From Alphaproteobacteria bacterium (GTDB lineage Bacteria > Pseudomonadota > Alphaproteobacteria > Thalassobaculales > Thalassobaculaceae): a DNA stretch of 64,000 nt. The stretch spans positions 33,596-97,595 of the forward strand of contig JABMNR010000017.1 of assembly GCA_013203465.1 (NCBI GenBank), read 5' to 3'. A program made the position numbers and the translations under genes. Every line of letters begins with the position of its first letter. Positions within the stretch are counted from its first letter, which is position 1. The notes under the pieces were generated by a model. That model saw nothing but the letters and a program-made list of their open reading frames with translations. It was not told the DNA's origin and did not search any database. Positions 8,833-18,509 of this stretch are shown here, in pieces.

Positions 8833-9623
8833 CCGACTGGAATCGTCAAGCCGACCTCGCCGGGAAGATCTACGTGGTGACCGGCGGCACCCAAGGGATC
8901 GGTGAGCAGATCGCCCGACGCCTCGTCGAGCGAAAGGCCGCCGGTGTCGTCATCTGCGGCCGTAACGAGGAGCGGGGATCGGCCGTCGCCGCAAGCCTGA
9001 CGAACGATCAAACCGCGTCACTCTATGTCGCCGCGGACCTTGCCGAGGTCGCGGCCTGCCGCGCGGTCATAGCGGCGGCCGACCGTCGCTTCGGTCGGAT
9101 CGACGGTCTGGTCAATGCGGCCGGCCTGACCGATCGTGGCAGCATTGAGGATACCACACCGGAGCTGTGGGACCGGCTGTTCGCGGTTAACACGCGGGCG
9201 CCGTTCTTCCTGGCGCAGGAGACGGTGCGCGTCATGCGGCGGGAACGAATTTCCGGCAGCATCGTCAACATCATCACCATGTCGAGCCATGGCGGACAGC
9301 CGAAGCTTGTGCCTTACAGCGCCTCCAAGGGCGCGCTCGCGGTGCTGACCCGCAACCTCGGGCACGCGCTGCGGCACGACCGGATCCGGGTGAACGGCAT
9401 CAACATCGGCTGGACCAGAACGCCCAACGAACACCAGATTCAGCTTGCCGAGGGGCGGCCGGAAGGTTGGTTGGCCGAGGCCGAGGCCGCGCAACCGTTT
9501 GGCCGTCTGATCGATCCGGACGATGTCGCTCGCTTCACGGTTTTTCTGCTCTCTTCTGATTCCGGTATCATGACCGGCAGCGTGATCGATCACGACCAGA
9601 TGGTGGTGGGTGCCTACGATTGA
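8829..9623 (+). CDS. SDR-family oxidoreductase
   Basis: This 264-residue classical short-chain dehydrogenase has the cofactor loop TGGTQGIG at 18-25, NAAG near 96-99, and catalytic Tyr163 and Lys167 in YSASK. It is translationally coupled to the phosphatase (ATGA overlap), so its likely substrate is the free sugar or polyol that enzyme releases (inference). Residue CGRNEERG after the second strand suggests an NADP preference, which is weak evidence. No other substrate clue is visible. Confidence 0.88.
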   Translation: MTDWNRQADLAGKIYVVTGGTQGIGEQIARRLVERKAAGVVICGRNEERGSAVAASLTNDQTASLYVAADLAEVAACRAVIAAADRRFGRIDGLVNAAGLTDRGSIEDTTPELWDRLFAVNTRAPFFLAQETVRVMRRERISGSIVNIITMSSHGGQPKLVPYSASKGALAVLTRNLGHALRHDRIRVNGINIGWTRTPNEHQIQLAEGRPEGWLAEAEAAQPFGRLIDPDDVARFTVFLLSSDSGIMTGSVIDHDQMVVGAYD

Positions 9624-9643
9624 AAAGACCGCGAACGCACCGC

Positions 9644-9678
9644 GCGGTCACGGAACATGTGGCGGTCACGGAGCATGT
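9644..9678. repeat. Tandem 17-bp repeat upstream of the Na/Pi carrier
   Basis: GCGGTCACGGAACATGT (9644-9660) is repeated at 9662-9678 with one mismatch (AGCATGT), an 18-base period of nearly two helical turns. It sits in the 145-base gap before the phosphate carrier gene and may be a regulator site. Its spacing differs from a Pho box. Confidence 0.5.
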
Positions 9679-9768
9679 AATCGCCGGGTAGACACACCAA
9701 CCCGAGGGCGTGGTGTCGCCATGGAAACGACCGTGCACGTCGAGCCACGGATAGGGAGGTAACCGAAC

Positions 9769-11469
9769 TTGCAGACCCTCATTGAGATCGCCGGCGGTGT
9801 CGCCCTGCTCCTGTGGGGTATTCGCATGGTGCGAACCGGGGTGACCCGAGCCTTCGGATCGGCGATCCGCCGCGGGATCGCGAACGCAACCCGCAATCGG
9901 TTCACCGCTTTCTGCACCGGCCTCGTGGTGACCGGCATTCTGCAAAGCAGCACGGCGACCGCGCTGATCGTTGCATCGTTTGGCGCCCGTCGCATGATCA
10001 CATTGACCGCCGCGCTTGCCGTGATGCTCGGGGCTGACGTCGGCAGCACCCTGGTTGTTCAAGCGCTGTCGTTCGATATTTCCTGGCTGTCGCCGGTGCT
10101 GTTGCTGATCGGGGTCGTCGGCTTTCTCAGTACGGAGGATTCGACGCGCCGCAGCCTCTCCAGGGTCTTCATCGGGCTTGGCTTGATGCTGCTGGCGATC
10201 CAGTTGGTCGTCCTCGCCTCCCACCCGCTTCGCGATGCCGAAACGGTTTCGGTGTTGCTCCGTCCGTTGATCGACGAACCGCTCCTTGCTATCGCCGTCG
10301 CCGCGGTCCTGGCCTGGATCGCCCATTCCAGCCTGACGGTCGTGGTCCTGGTGATGACACTCGCTTCGTTGCAGGTCATTAGCGTGCAACTGGCCCTCGC
10401 CCTCGTCCTCGGTGCCAATGTCGGCGGCGCGATCACGCCCTATGTGATGACGATGGCCGGGGACCCGCACGCGCGCCGGATTCCGCTCGGCAATCTGCTG
10501 ATGCGTGCCGCCGGCGCGTTGGCCACTGTTTGGGCGATCCAGTGGATCATCCCCTATCTCGCCGATCTGTCGGACCAGACGGCACACCAAGTCGCGAATT
10601 TTCACACCGCCTTTAATCTCGCGGTTGCCATTGTCTTCCTGCCGTTGATCGGCATGGTCGCGGCCCTTGTGCGGCGGCTCCTACCGGAACGGGACGAAGA
10701 GGAGGATGAGATGCAGCCGCGCTATCTCGAAACCTCCGCCTTGGAATCACCGTCCGTGGCGCTCACCTGCGCCAGCCGGGAAACCCTGCGGATGGGCGAT
10801 GTCGTCCAGACCATGCTGAGCCGGACGATGGAGGTGTTCCGCAACAACGACGCGGCGGTTGCGAAGGAGATCGAACAGGCGGATGACACCGCCGATAGCC
10901 TGAATGAGGCGATCAAGCTCTACCTGACCCAGCTGTCGCGGAACGAGCTTGATCCGGCGGAGAGCCGCCGCACCGTTGAGATACTGACCTTCACCACCAA
11001 TCTCGAACATGTCGGCGACATCATCGACAAGAACCTGATGGAACTGGCGGCGAAGAAGATTCGTGCCCGCGCCTCGTTCTCCGACGAAGGGCTGGCGGAG
11101 ATCGAAACCATGCATGCCGAGGTTCTGGGCAATCTGCAACTCGCCTTGAACGTGTTCATGTCAGGCGATATCCGGATGGCCCGCCGGTTGTTGGAACAGA
11201 AAGTCCATATCCGCGAGCTTGAGCGGCGGTTCTCCGAGGCTCACTACGCCCGGATCGCCGCGCGCCTACAGGAATCCGTCAACACCAGCTCGCTGCATCT
11301 CGACGTGTTGCGCGACCTGAAGCGCATCAACAGCCACGTGACGTCGGTGGCCTATCCGATTCTTGAGGACGCCGGCCAGATTATCAGCAGTCGTTTGCGG
11401 GACTCGGAAGATGCCAACATGCTGGACCGTGATCGACCCCCACCATCCTCGCCAGACGGAAACGATTGA
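9769..11469 (+). CDS. Na/phosphate cotransporter-family protein with PhoU-like domain
   Basis: This 566-residue protein of the NptA/YjbB group has two inverted Na/Pi repeats, the first with the signature LQSSTA at 58-63 and the second with the degenerate HSSLT at 186-190. About eight membrane helices end near residue 300, followed by a cytoplasmic PhoU-like helical domain from about 340 to 545. The start is TTG at 9769 with AGGGAGGT 9 bases upstream. E. coli YjbB, of the same layout, has been shown to export phosphate. Next to a phosphatase that would release phosphate in the cytoplasm, an export role is attractive (inference). Its stop overlaps the next start (TGATG). Confidence 0.88.
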   Translation: MQTLIEIAGGVALLLWGIRMVRTGVTRAFGSAIRRGIANATRNRFTAFCTGLVVTGILQSSTATALIVASFGARRMITLTAALAVMLGADVGSTLVVQALSFDISWLSPVLLLIGVVGFLSTEDSTRRSLSRVFIGLGLMLLAIQLVVLASHPLRDAETVSVLLRPLIDEPLLAIAVAAVLAWIAHSSLTVVVLVMTLASLQVISVQLALALVLGANVGGAITPYVMTMAGDPHARRIPLGNLLMRAAGALATVWAIQWIIPYLADLSDQTAHQVANFHTAFNLAVAIVFLPLIGMVAALVRRLLPERDEEEDEMQPRYLETSALESPSVALTCASRETLRMGDVVQTMLSRTMEVFRNNDAAVAKEIEQADDTADSLNEAIKLYLTQLSRNELDPAESRRTVEILTFTTNLEHVGDIIDKNLMELAAKKIRARASFSDEGLAEIETMHAEVLGNLQLALNVFMSGDIRMARRLLEQKVHIRELERRFSEAHYARIAARLQESVNTSSLHLDVLRDLKRINSHVTSVAYPILEDAGQIISSRLRDSEDANMLDRDRPPPSSPDGND

Positions 11470-11783
11470 TGGATCATCCGATCGACTATCTCTATCGGGC
11501 GGTACAACTCGCTCGCTCGGAACCGATGGAGCAAAGCAAGACCGCGCAATTGCTGATGGACGGCAATCCGAAGATCGCCAAGAAGGTTGTCGAAGAGGCG
11601 GCGGAGGTCGCGCTTGATGCGGTCGTCGCCGACCGCGATGGGGTGATCCAAGAATCCGCCGACCTGATCTACAATCTTACCGTGCTCTGGGTGTGGATGG
11701 GCATCGCCCCGGCGGAGATCTGGCACGAAATGGAGCGCCGCGAGCAGGAACTCGGCATCGCCGGAAAGCTTCCGAAAAAGTAA
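11469..11783 (+). CDS. hisE: Phosphoribosyl-ATP pyrophosphatase (HisE-like)
   Basis: This 104-residue all-alpha nucleotide pyrophosphohydrolase hydrolyses the pyrophosphate bond of phosphoribosyl-ATP in step two of histidine synthesis. The metal-binding helices are recognisable: KKVVEEAAEVALDA and QESADLIYNLTVLW, with the ExxE...ExxD arrangement. The start is ATG at 11469, sharing one base with the upstream stop; a TTG one codon earlier is less likely. It usually sits next to hisF or hisI in Alphaproteobacteria. Here it stands alone behind a phosphate carrier, so either histidine genes are scattered or this is a MazG-like paralogue of other specificity. Confidence 0.8.
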   Translation: MDHPIDYLYRAVQLARSEPMEQSKTAQLLMDGNPKIAKKVVEEAAEVALDAVVADRDGVIQESADLIYNLTVLWVWMGIAPAEIWHEMERREQELGIAGKLPKK

Positions 11784-11914
11784 TCCTGTCATGGCAACGT
11801 GCGGCGGCATGCGGGAACGGCGCGATGTCACAGTGCAATCTCCATCACGTTCATCCGGCCAGCCTTCGGTCGCATTGCTTTCATGCACGAGCGGATGGCG
11901 TCTGGAATAGCGGG

Positions 11915-11933
11915 GCCACGTCCGGCTCGTGGC
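11915..11933. other. Hairpin in the convergent hisE/helicase gap
   Basis: GCCACG and CGTGGC pair around a 7-base loop between the convergent hisE and helicase genes. Neither side has a T-run, so a terminator role is doubtful. Nothing else is seen in the 213-base gap 11784-11996. Confidence 0.3.
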
Positions 11934-11996
11934 TACAAGCACAACTCGAACGTGGCACCACCACCCCTTAGGTTTTCTACATCGACACGGCGTTCA

Positions 11997-13430
11997 TTAC
12001 TGGAATACGGCACGGCCATGCGATGAGCCCGATGCCGATTTCGCGAAACTCCGTCGCCGCTTCTGCTTATCGCCGGCGGTACCGAGCATGCGGGTAAGCC
12101 CTGCATTTGCCGCGGCATTACCAGGCTTGGCCTCACTCCGGCGGGTTGGCTCGGCTGCAGCCGATTTGCCGCGATGATTGCGAGCGTGGCTATTGCGCTT
12201 CTGGCCCGTCTTGGCTCCAGTTGGTTCGCCAGCGGTCGCCGCCGATCGTTGTGGCATCGATACATGCGGAACCAAGTCACCCGACGCGTTTAGCGAACAC
12301 CCAATCAGCCGTTCTATGTCGCGCAGCATGCCACGCTCGGTGTGGTCACACAGCGAGATGGCAACTCCGTTCTTACCAGCCCTGGCCGTCCGGCCGATGC
12401 GATGGACATAGGCTTCTGGTACATTCGGCAACTCGTAGTTAACGACGTGAGAAACGTCATCCACATCAATGCCCCGAGCCGCGATGTCCGTTGCGACAAG
12501 AATGGTCACCCGCCCTGACCGGAATGCGGCCAAGGTGCGTTCACGCTGCGACTGGCTCTTGTTGCCATGGATCGCATCGGTGGACAGGCCCGCTTTTTGA
12601 AGATGCAGGCTTACCTTGTCAGCGCCGCGTTTGGTGCGTGTGAACACAATGGCGCGCTCGACCTGCGGGCCTCCAAGAAGATCGACCAGTACGCCGCGCT
12701 TAGCCGTGCTATCGACGTGCATTACCTTCTGGTTGATCCGCTCGATCGGCCGTGCGACCTGCGCGACGGCGATCTCTGCTGGATTGTTGAGGAAATCATG
12801 CGCCAGATCACGGATCTGTTTCGGCATGGTCGCCGACAACAGCATGGTTTGCCGTTTAGCGGGCAGCTTTGCCATGATCCGGCGGATAGCCGGCATGAAG
12901 CCGAGATCCAGCATCTGATCGCCTTCGTCGAGAATAACGGTCGTCGTGCGATCGAGTCGGATCACGCCGGATGCCATATGATCCAGCAGCCGGCCAGGTG
13001 TGGCGACAATGATATCGACACCCCCTGCCACCGCGCGGATTTGCGGCCCCGGCTTCGCGCCACCGATGATCACCGCGACCGAAGGGCGCATGAAGCGGCC
13101 ATAGGTGCGGATGCTCTCGGCGATCTGGGCCGCGAGTTCCCGTGTGGGAGCCAGGATCAACGTGGTACAGCATTTGGAGCCAGGCACCACGCGCTGTTGG
13201 TTGATGTTATGCAGAAGCGGCAAAACAAAGGCTGCGGTCTTACCGGTTCCCGTCTGGGCTATGCCGACGATGTCCCGTCCAGCCAACATGGCGGGGATCA
13301 CTTCGACTTGAATAGGAGTAGGGGTGGTGTAGCCTTCGGCCGACACGGCGCGAAGGAGAACCTCGGCAAGGCCGAGGTCATTGAACTGTTTCAAGTGGAA
13401 TCTTTCATTTGTCGTCGCGACCCGACGCAT
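11997..13430 (-). CDS. DEAD-box RNA helicase, RhlE-like, with DEGD motif II
   Basis: This 477-residue ATP-dependent RNA helicase has the Q motif TTPTPIQ at 35-41, motif I AQTGTGKT at 58-65, PTRELA near 95, TPGR near 144, motif III SAT, ARGID, and motif VI HRIGRTARAG. Motif II reads DEGD at 168-171 instead of DEAD; the codons GAC GAA GGC GAT are clear in the sequence. The last roughly 85 residues form a basic, low-complexity tail typical of RNA-binding extensions. The ATG at 13430 is preferred over the frame's first codon because it directly precedes the conserved LKQFNDLGL. No good Shine-Dalgarno is present. Roles in ribosome assembly or mRNA decay are usual for this group. Confidence 0.88.
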   Translation of the reverse strand: MRRVATTNERFHLKQFNDLGLAEVLLRAVSAEGYTTPTPIQVEVIPAMLAGRDIVGIAQTGTGKTAAFVLPLLHNINQQRVVPGSKCCTTLILAPTRELAAQIAESIRTYGRFMRPSVAVIIGGAKPGPQIRAVAGGVDIIVATPGRLLDHMASGVIRLDRTTTVILDEGDQMLDLGFMPAIRRIMAKLPAKRQTMLLSATMPKQIRDLAHDFLNNPAEIAVAQVARPIERINQKVMHVDSTAKRGVLVDLLGGPQVERAIVFTRTKRGADKVSLHLQKAGLSTDAIHGNKSQSQRERTLAAFRSGRVTILVATDIAARGIDVDDVSHVVNYELPNVPEAYVHRIGRTARAGKNGVAISLCDHTERGMLRDIERLIGCSLNASGDLVPHVSMPQRSAATAGEPTGAKTGQKRNSHARNHRGKSAAAEPTRRSEAKPGNAAANAGLTRMLGTAGDKQKRRRSFAKSASGSSHGRAVFQ

Positions 13431-13886
13431 CGGTCGGTGACACGCGACGATGTGGTGTCTTAATGAGGAGCTTGCGTAGATCAGCTGCCGGGGTGATGTG
13501 CCTTGGGGCACCCTGTAGATGGCAACGATCTATACGGAAGGTTGCTCTCAGACGCACCGCTAACGATCTCACGATCATCTACGCGCGGCACATATTGACG
13601 TAAACACCACACAATACTCGAGATAGCAACTGAATTTATCGACGTCTCGGTTGCGGTGGCCGACGTTAGTGGGGGCCACGGTCGATCGAGAGCATGGCCG
13701 TCGGGGTATTTCATGGTCGCCAGCGTCACCGCCTGAACGACCACGAGTCACGGTATGTGGACGTTTAGGACAGGATGCAGTTGGTCGGCTTGCGGCTTGA
13801 TGCGGATCGGGTTGTTAGTACTAAGTTGGCCGCGTGGGGCTCGTTGGCGACGTGCCGGGACAGTCGTATAGACCGATAAGGGTGGT
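13431..13886. other. Gene-free stretch upstream of the helicase
   Basis: These 456 bases hold no ORF with a plausible ribosome site or recognisable product. A long leader is common for helicases of the cold-inducible type, but no cold-box or conserved hairpin is evident to me. No terminator with a T-run follows the RND gene that ends at 13887. Confidence 0.35.
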
Positions 13887-16800
13887 TCATTGTCCAGCAC
13901 CGGGGACCGACGGCGCTGGGCGGGCTCGGCCGCGGACTTTGGCGTGGGCCCACTCCCGGATGTTCTGCGCGATCATGTACAGCGGCGGGATGAAGAAGAT
14001 GCCGATCGCCGTCGCCGCCAACATGCCGAAGAACACGACGTAGCCAACCGACACCCGGCTCGCCGCCCCGGCCCCGGTGGCGACCACCAGCGGGGCGACG
14101 CCGAGGATGAACGACACCGCGGTCATCATCACCGCCCGGTAGCGTAGGCGGGCGGCCTCCAATGCTGAATCGTAGGTGCTCGCTCCGGCCTCGCGACGCT
14201 CCTTGGCGAACTCGACGATCAGGATGGCACTCTTCGCCGCCAAGCCGATGAGCATCACAATGCCGATCTGGGCGTACAGGTTGAACGCCAGGAACGGCAA
14301 CAGCACCACCGGCAGCATGGCGCCGACAACGGCGATCACCACCGAGAGAATCACCGAGACCGGTGTGGTCCAGCTCTCATACTGCGCCACCAGGAACAAG
14401 AAGGCGAAGGTGATGGCGAGGGCGAAGATGATCGCGACTAGGCCGCCGGCCTCCAGCTCCTGTTGCGCGGTGCCGGTCCACACGATCCGGTAACCGTCCG
14501 GCAACGCCTCGGCCGCCGCCCGTTCCATGGCGGCGATCGCCTGGCCGGTGCTGATCCCCGCCGCCGGCGTACCGCTGACCGACGCGCTTTGAAACTGGTT
14601 GTAGCGCTTGATGCTCAGCGGGCCCAGGGCCGGCTCGACCCGGACCAGGGTGCGCAGCGGCACCATATTACCCGCCGTGTTGCGGACGTACAGCCGGTTG
14701 AGGTCCTCGACCCGCTCGCGGAACCGGGGTTCGGCTTGAATCATGACCCGGTAGACCTGACCGAACAGATTGAAGTCGTTGACGTAGGCCGACCCCAAAT
14801 TGGCCTGAAGCGTTGCGAATATCTCGGCCAAAGGCACACCCAGAACCTTGGCTTTCTCGCGGTCGACATCCAGGAACAGCTGCGGCACATCCGCCGAGTA
14901 AGCGCTGAACACACTGGAGAATTCCGGTTGCTGGTTGGCGGTGAAGATCAGGCTTCGCACCGCCTCGCCAAGCTCCCGTGGCGACCGGCCCTGCACATCC
15001 TGCAACTCCACCTCGACGCCACCGGTCGTGCCAAGCCCGGAGATCGGTGGCAACGGGAAGGCGAATGCGTTGGCTTCCGCGATGGTGGCCAGTCGCTGGT
15101 TGGCCGCGTCGAGAATCCGGTTCCATTGCAGCTCAGGCGTCGTCCGCTCATCCCACGACGTCAGGATCGGGATGAGCAACACCGCATTCGACGCACTGCC
15201 GGCGAGCAGGCTGAATCCCGACACCGCGATCACATCCGACACACCATCGAGCCCGCGCAGCATCTCGGTGGCGTCCCGCGCCACCTGCTGGCTACGCGGC
15301 AACGACGCGCCCGCCGGCAACTGCACATCGACGAAGAACGCCCCTTTGTCCTCGTAGGGCAGAAACCCGCTCGGCGCTTGCTGAAACAGCACGCCGGAGG
15401 CAACCACGAACAGGCCGAACAGCAGCGCCGAAAGACCAAGCCGGCGCAGCATGAGCGCGACCACACGGACATAGCCGTCGCGGCTGCGATCGACCAGGTT
15501 TGAGAACCACCGGAGCGGGCCGCGCGGCTTCGCGCCACCTGATTTGAACAGCATCGCGCTCAACGCCGGCGCTAGGGTCAACGCGTTGAGTGAGGAAATC
15601 GTCACCGACACGCAGATCGTTACCGAGAACTGCTGGTACAGCTTGCCGGTGATCCCGGGCATGAAAGCAACCGGCACGAACACCGCCAGCAACACCAGGG
15701 TGGTCGCGATGACCGGACCGGTGATCTCGGCCATCGCCTGGCGCGTCGCCTCGCGTGGGTCCAGCCCTTCGTCGTCCATCAGCCGTTGAACGTTCTCGAC
15801 CACGACGATGCTGTCGTCGACCACGATGCCGATCGCCAGGATGATGGCGAACAAGGTAATCAAATTGAGCGAAAAGCCGAGCGCCAGAAGCACCGCGAAC
15901 GTGCCGATCAACGACACCGGGATCGCTAGCGCCGGGATCAGGGTCGCACGCCAATCCGCGAGAAACAGGAACGTAACGGTTACCACCAGCACGAAGGTGA
16001 TGAACACGTTGTCGATGACCTCCGCCACCGACGCCCGCACGGCCTTGGTGGTATCGTACAGAATCTTGTATTCAACATCCGGCGGGAAGCGCTTCGACAA
16101 CTGGTCCAGCTCGCGATAGACCTGATCCGCTACATCCAATGCGTTGGCGCCCGGTGACTGATAGACGGCGATCGTGGCGGACGGTTGATTGTTCAAGGTC
16201 GCGGCCACCGAATACGACTGCGATCCAAGCTCGACACGGGCAACATCGCGCAATCGCACGAAGGAACCGTCGTTGTTGGCGCGCAGGATGATGTCCTCGA
16301 ACTCATCGACCGTGATCAGACGGCCCTTGGCCAAGATGGTGAATTGGAACTGTGGATTGCTCTCGAACGGCGGTGCTCCGAGCTGGCCGGCCGTCGCTTG
16401 CAAGTTTTGGCCATTGATCGCGGCAACCACGTCGGAAGTGGTGAGTTCCAACGCGGTCATGCGCGTTGGATCGAGCCAGACCCGCATGCCGTAATCCAAG
16501 GGTCCGAACTGCGACACGCTGCCGACACCATCCAGGCGCGCCAGCGCTCCTTGTAGGTTGATCGTCGAGTAATTGCTGAGAAACAGCGCGTCGCGGCTTC
16601 CGCCCGGCGACATCAAGTTGATCACCAACAGCATGTTGGTGGACTGTTTCTTAGTAATCACGCCGTCGCGGATCACCTCTTGCGGCAGACGGGCGCTGGC
16701 CGCCGACACCCGATTTTGGACATTCACCGCCGCGATATCAGGATCGGTGCCGACCTCGAATGTGACGGTTAGGGTATAGTCGCCGCTGTTGCTGCTGGTC

Positions 16801-17042
16801 GAGGACATGGAAATCATGCCGTCGACGCCGTTAACCTTATCCTCGATCGGGGCGGCCACGGAATCTTGCAAGACGCTGGCATTGGCGCCGCTATAGCTGG
16901 CGGTCACTTGAACCTGAGGCGGAACGATGTCCGGGTACTCGGCGATCGGCAGCAGTTTCAATGCGATGGCCCCGGCCAACGTGATCACGATCGAGATCAC
17001 CAGGGCGAATTTCGGCCGGTCGATGAAGAAGGCTGAGAACAC
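13887..17042 (-). CDS. RND efflux pump inner-membrane transporter (HAE1 family)
   Basis: This 1051-residue proton-driven multidrug exporter has the AcrB/MexB layout: 12 membrane helices and two large periplasmic loops (about 30-340 and 560-870). The proton-relay residues are present: Asp409-Asp410 in [14 protein letters not shown], and the lysine in [13 protein letters not shown]. It lies 4 bases behind its adaptor gene. No outer-membrane factor or TetR repressor is adjacent, so it probably uses a TolC-like channel encoded elsewhere. Substrates cannot be inferred. Confidence 0.93.
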   Translation of the reverse strand: MFSAFFIDRPKFALVISIVITLAGAIALKLLPIAEYPDIVPPQVQVTASYSGANASVLQDSVAAPIEDKVNGVDGMISMSSTSSNSGDYTLTVTFEVGTDPDIAAVNVQNRVSAASARLPQEVIRDGVITKKQSTNMLLVINLMSPGGSRDALFLSNYSTINLQGALARLDGVGSVSQFGPLDYGMRVWLDPTRMTALELTTSDVVAAINGQNLQATAGQLGAPPFESNPQFQFTILAKGRLITVDEFEDIILRANNDGSFVRLRDVARVELGSQSYSVAATLNNQPSATIAVYQSPGANALDVADQVYRELDQLSKRFPPDVEYKILYDTTKAVRASVAEVIDNVFITFVLVVTVTFLFLADWRATLIPALAIPVSLIGTFAVLLALGFSLNLITLFAIILAIGIVVDDSIVVVENVQRLMDDEGLDPREATRQAMAEITGPVIATTLVLLAVFVPVAFMPGITGKLYQQFSVTICVSVTISSLNALTLAPALSAMLFKSGGAKPRGPLRWFSNLVDRSRDGYVRVVALMLRRLGLSALLFGLFVVASGVLFQQAPSGFLPYEDKGAFFVDVQLPAGASLPRSQQVARDATEMLRGLDGVSDVIAVSGFSLLAGSASNAVLLIPILTSWDERTTPELQWNRILDAANQRLATIAEANAFAFPLPPISGLGTTGGVEVELQDVQGRSPRELGEAVRSLIFTANQQPEFSSVFSAYSADVPQLFLDVDREKAKVLGVPLAEIFATLQANLGSAYVNDFNLFGQVYRVMIQAEPRFRERVEDLNRLYVRNTAGNMVPLRTLVRVEPALGPLSIKRYNQFQSASVSGTPAAGISTGQAIAAMERAAAEALPDGYRIVWTGTAQQELEAGGLVAIIFALAITFAFLFLVAQYESWTTPVSVILSVVIAVVGAMLPVVLLPFLAFNLYAQIGIVMLIGLAAKSAILIVEFAKERREAGASTYDSALEAARLRYRAVMMTAVSFILGVAPLVVATGAGAASRVSVGYVVFFGMLAATAIGIFFIPPLYMIAQNIREWAHAKVRGRARPAPSVPGAGQ

Positions 17043-17046
17043 GGGC

Positions 17047-18195
17047 TTAGCCCTCTGCCTGCTCGACCGGGTTCACTTGCTCGTTCGGACGAACCTTCTG
17101 CAGGCCACGAATGATCACGCGCTCGTCGGAGGCGAGCCCTTGTTCGATCACCCAGTTGGCGTCGATTTGCGGGCCGACCTGGACACGCCGGACCTCCACC
17201 TTGTTCTCGCGGTCAACCACCAGCACGAAATAGCCGCGGCTGTCCTGCTGAACGGCCGCCTGTGAAACGGTCAGTCCTGGTTCGCGCCGTTTGTGGCGTA
17301 CCGTCACCTGGACGAACTGACCGGGCACGAGAATGCGCCTCGGGTTCGGAAACACCGCTCGGCCAATCACCGTGTCGGTGCTGCGATCGACCTGGGGTGC
17401 CAGGTAGTCGAACTCGCCCCGAAACGAATACTCGCTGCCGTCGGACAGTATCAGAAACGGCTCAACCGGTGGGTTGTCCATATCGATCCCCTGCTTGCGC
17501 GCGTCGAGCAACTGCTTTTCGCTGATTGCCATCGTCACATGGATCGGGTCCATGCTGAGCACCGTGGCGAGTGGATCGCTGGAGGCGCCAACCAGATTGC
17601 CGACGCTGTAGGTGGATTGGCTGATTTGACCGGTGATCGGGCTGCGGATTTCGGTGTAACCGAGATCAAGCTGCGCCTGCCGAAGAAATGCTTGGGCCTT
17701 CAATACGTCGGCCTTGGCGATACCAAGTTGGGCCCGCGACAGGTCGACGGAGGCTTGAGGGATGTTACCGCGCTCGACCAAGGTGGATTTACGCTCGAAA
17801 TCGGCCTCGGCGTTCACCAGTGACGCGCGCGTCGCCGCCAACTCCGCGTCGCGCTGCTGAACGACCACCTCGTAGGGCGCTCGTTCGATGACAAACAACA
17901 GGTCGCCCCGGAGCACGTCCGCGCCGTCCTGGAAGTTCTGCTCCTCCAGGATGCCGTCGACCCGGGCGCGCAAATCCACGGTCTCGATCGCCTCGACCCG
18001 CCCGATGTATTTGAACTGCGGCGCGACGTCGCGCTCGGTCACCCTTTGAACCACAACACTGGGCACCGAATCCGTGGGCGTTTGAGCGGACGCCGACGAG
18101 GTAAGGCCGAACAAAATGACCGCCGATAGCAACGCACACATAGTCTTTTGACCAACGACCGACGGTGAACCGAGAAGCTTCCCAGCATCAACCAT
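17047..18195 (-). CDS. RND efflux periplasmic adaptor (membrane fusion protein)
   Basis: This 382-residue protein has an N-terminal hydrophobic signal ([17 protein letters not shown]) without a lipobox cysteine, a biotinyl-lipoyl-like segment split around a coiled-coil hairpin (about 95-170), then beta-barrel and membrane-proximal domains. It bridges the RND transporter and an outer-membrane channel. The start at 18195 is chosen for the GAGAGAGGA 7 bases upstream, although the frame opens at 18225. It is first in a two-gene operon with the transporter. Confidence 0.9.
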   Translation of the reverse strand: MVDAGKLLGSPSVVGQKTMCALLSAVILFGLTSSASAQTPTDSVPSVVVQRVTERDVAPQFKYIGRVEAIETVDLRARVDGILEEQNFQDGADVLRGDLLFVIERAPYEVVVQQRDAELAATRASLVNAEADFERKSTLVERGNIPQASVDLSRAQLGIAKADVLKAQAFLRQAQLDLGYTEIRSPITGQISQSTYSVGNLVGASSDPLATVLSMDPIHVTMAISEKQLLDARKQGIDMDNPPVEPFLILSDGSEYSFRGEFDYLAPQVDRSTDTVIGRAVFPNPRRILVPGQFVQVTVRHKRREPGLTVSQAAVQQDSRGYFVLVVDRENKVEVRRVQVGPQIDANWVIEQGLASDERVIIRGLQKVRPNEQVNPVEQAEG

Positions 18196-18509
18196 CACAC
18201 AATCCTCTCTCGGTTTGACTAACACCCAGCACCGGTATGTCTCAGCTAACCGCTAGCTCCAGGCAGGATGATGTCTGAACTGACCCTTTTGGGCAAACAG
18301 CACTTAATCCCTTGTCCGATTGGCTCTGAAGGCGTGGCGTCCGGCCAATGTCATTTCGTGGCGGTTACGCATAAGACCGCACTGGATCGCCGACGCTGCC
18401 ACAGCCATGGGGGTGCGTGCAGGACGACACCAAACCGGAGTGCAATTGGCCAAGACGGGGCGCTAGCGGGGCTTCAGAGCGCACTGATCGACGACCAGCT
18501 TGCGCCTCG
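18196..18509. other. Intergenic region upstream of the efflux operon
   Basis: No gene is supported in these 314 bases. An inverted pair ATTGGC/GCCAAT about 19 bases apart lies near 18319-18350 and could be an operator, but there is no adjacent regulator gene. The promoter of the efflux pair should be within about 150 bases of 18196. Confidence 0.3.

Noticed and set aside
9568..10605. 345-codon minus-strand frame opposite the Na/Pi carrier
   Set aside because: It is low-complexity His/Asp/Gln-rich translation of a GC-rich antisense strand.
11799..12026. 75-codon plus-strand frame in the hisE/helicase gap
   Set aside because: It has no ribosome site, runs into the end of the helicase gene and has no coding character.
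12567..13463. 298-codon plus-strand frame opposite the helicase
   Set aside because: It lies wholly antisense to conserved helicase motifs.
13481..13744. 87-codon minus-strand frame upstream of the helicase
   Set aside because: It has no recognisable domain or ribosome site and is more likely leader or intergenic sequence.
14463..15503. 346-codon plus-strand frame inside the RND gene
   Set aside because: It is antisense shadow; the RND protein is full-length and conserved.
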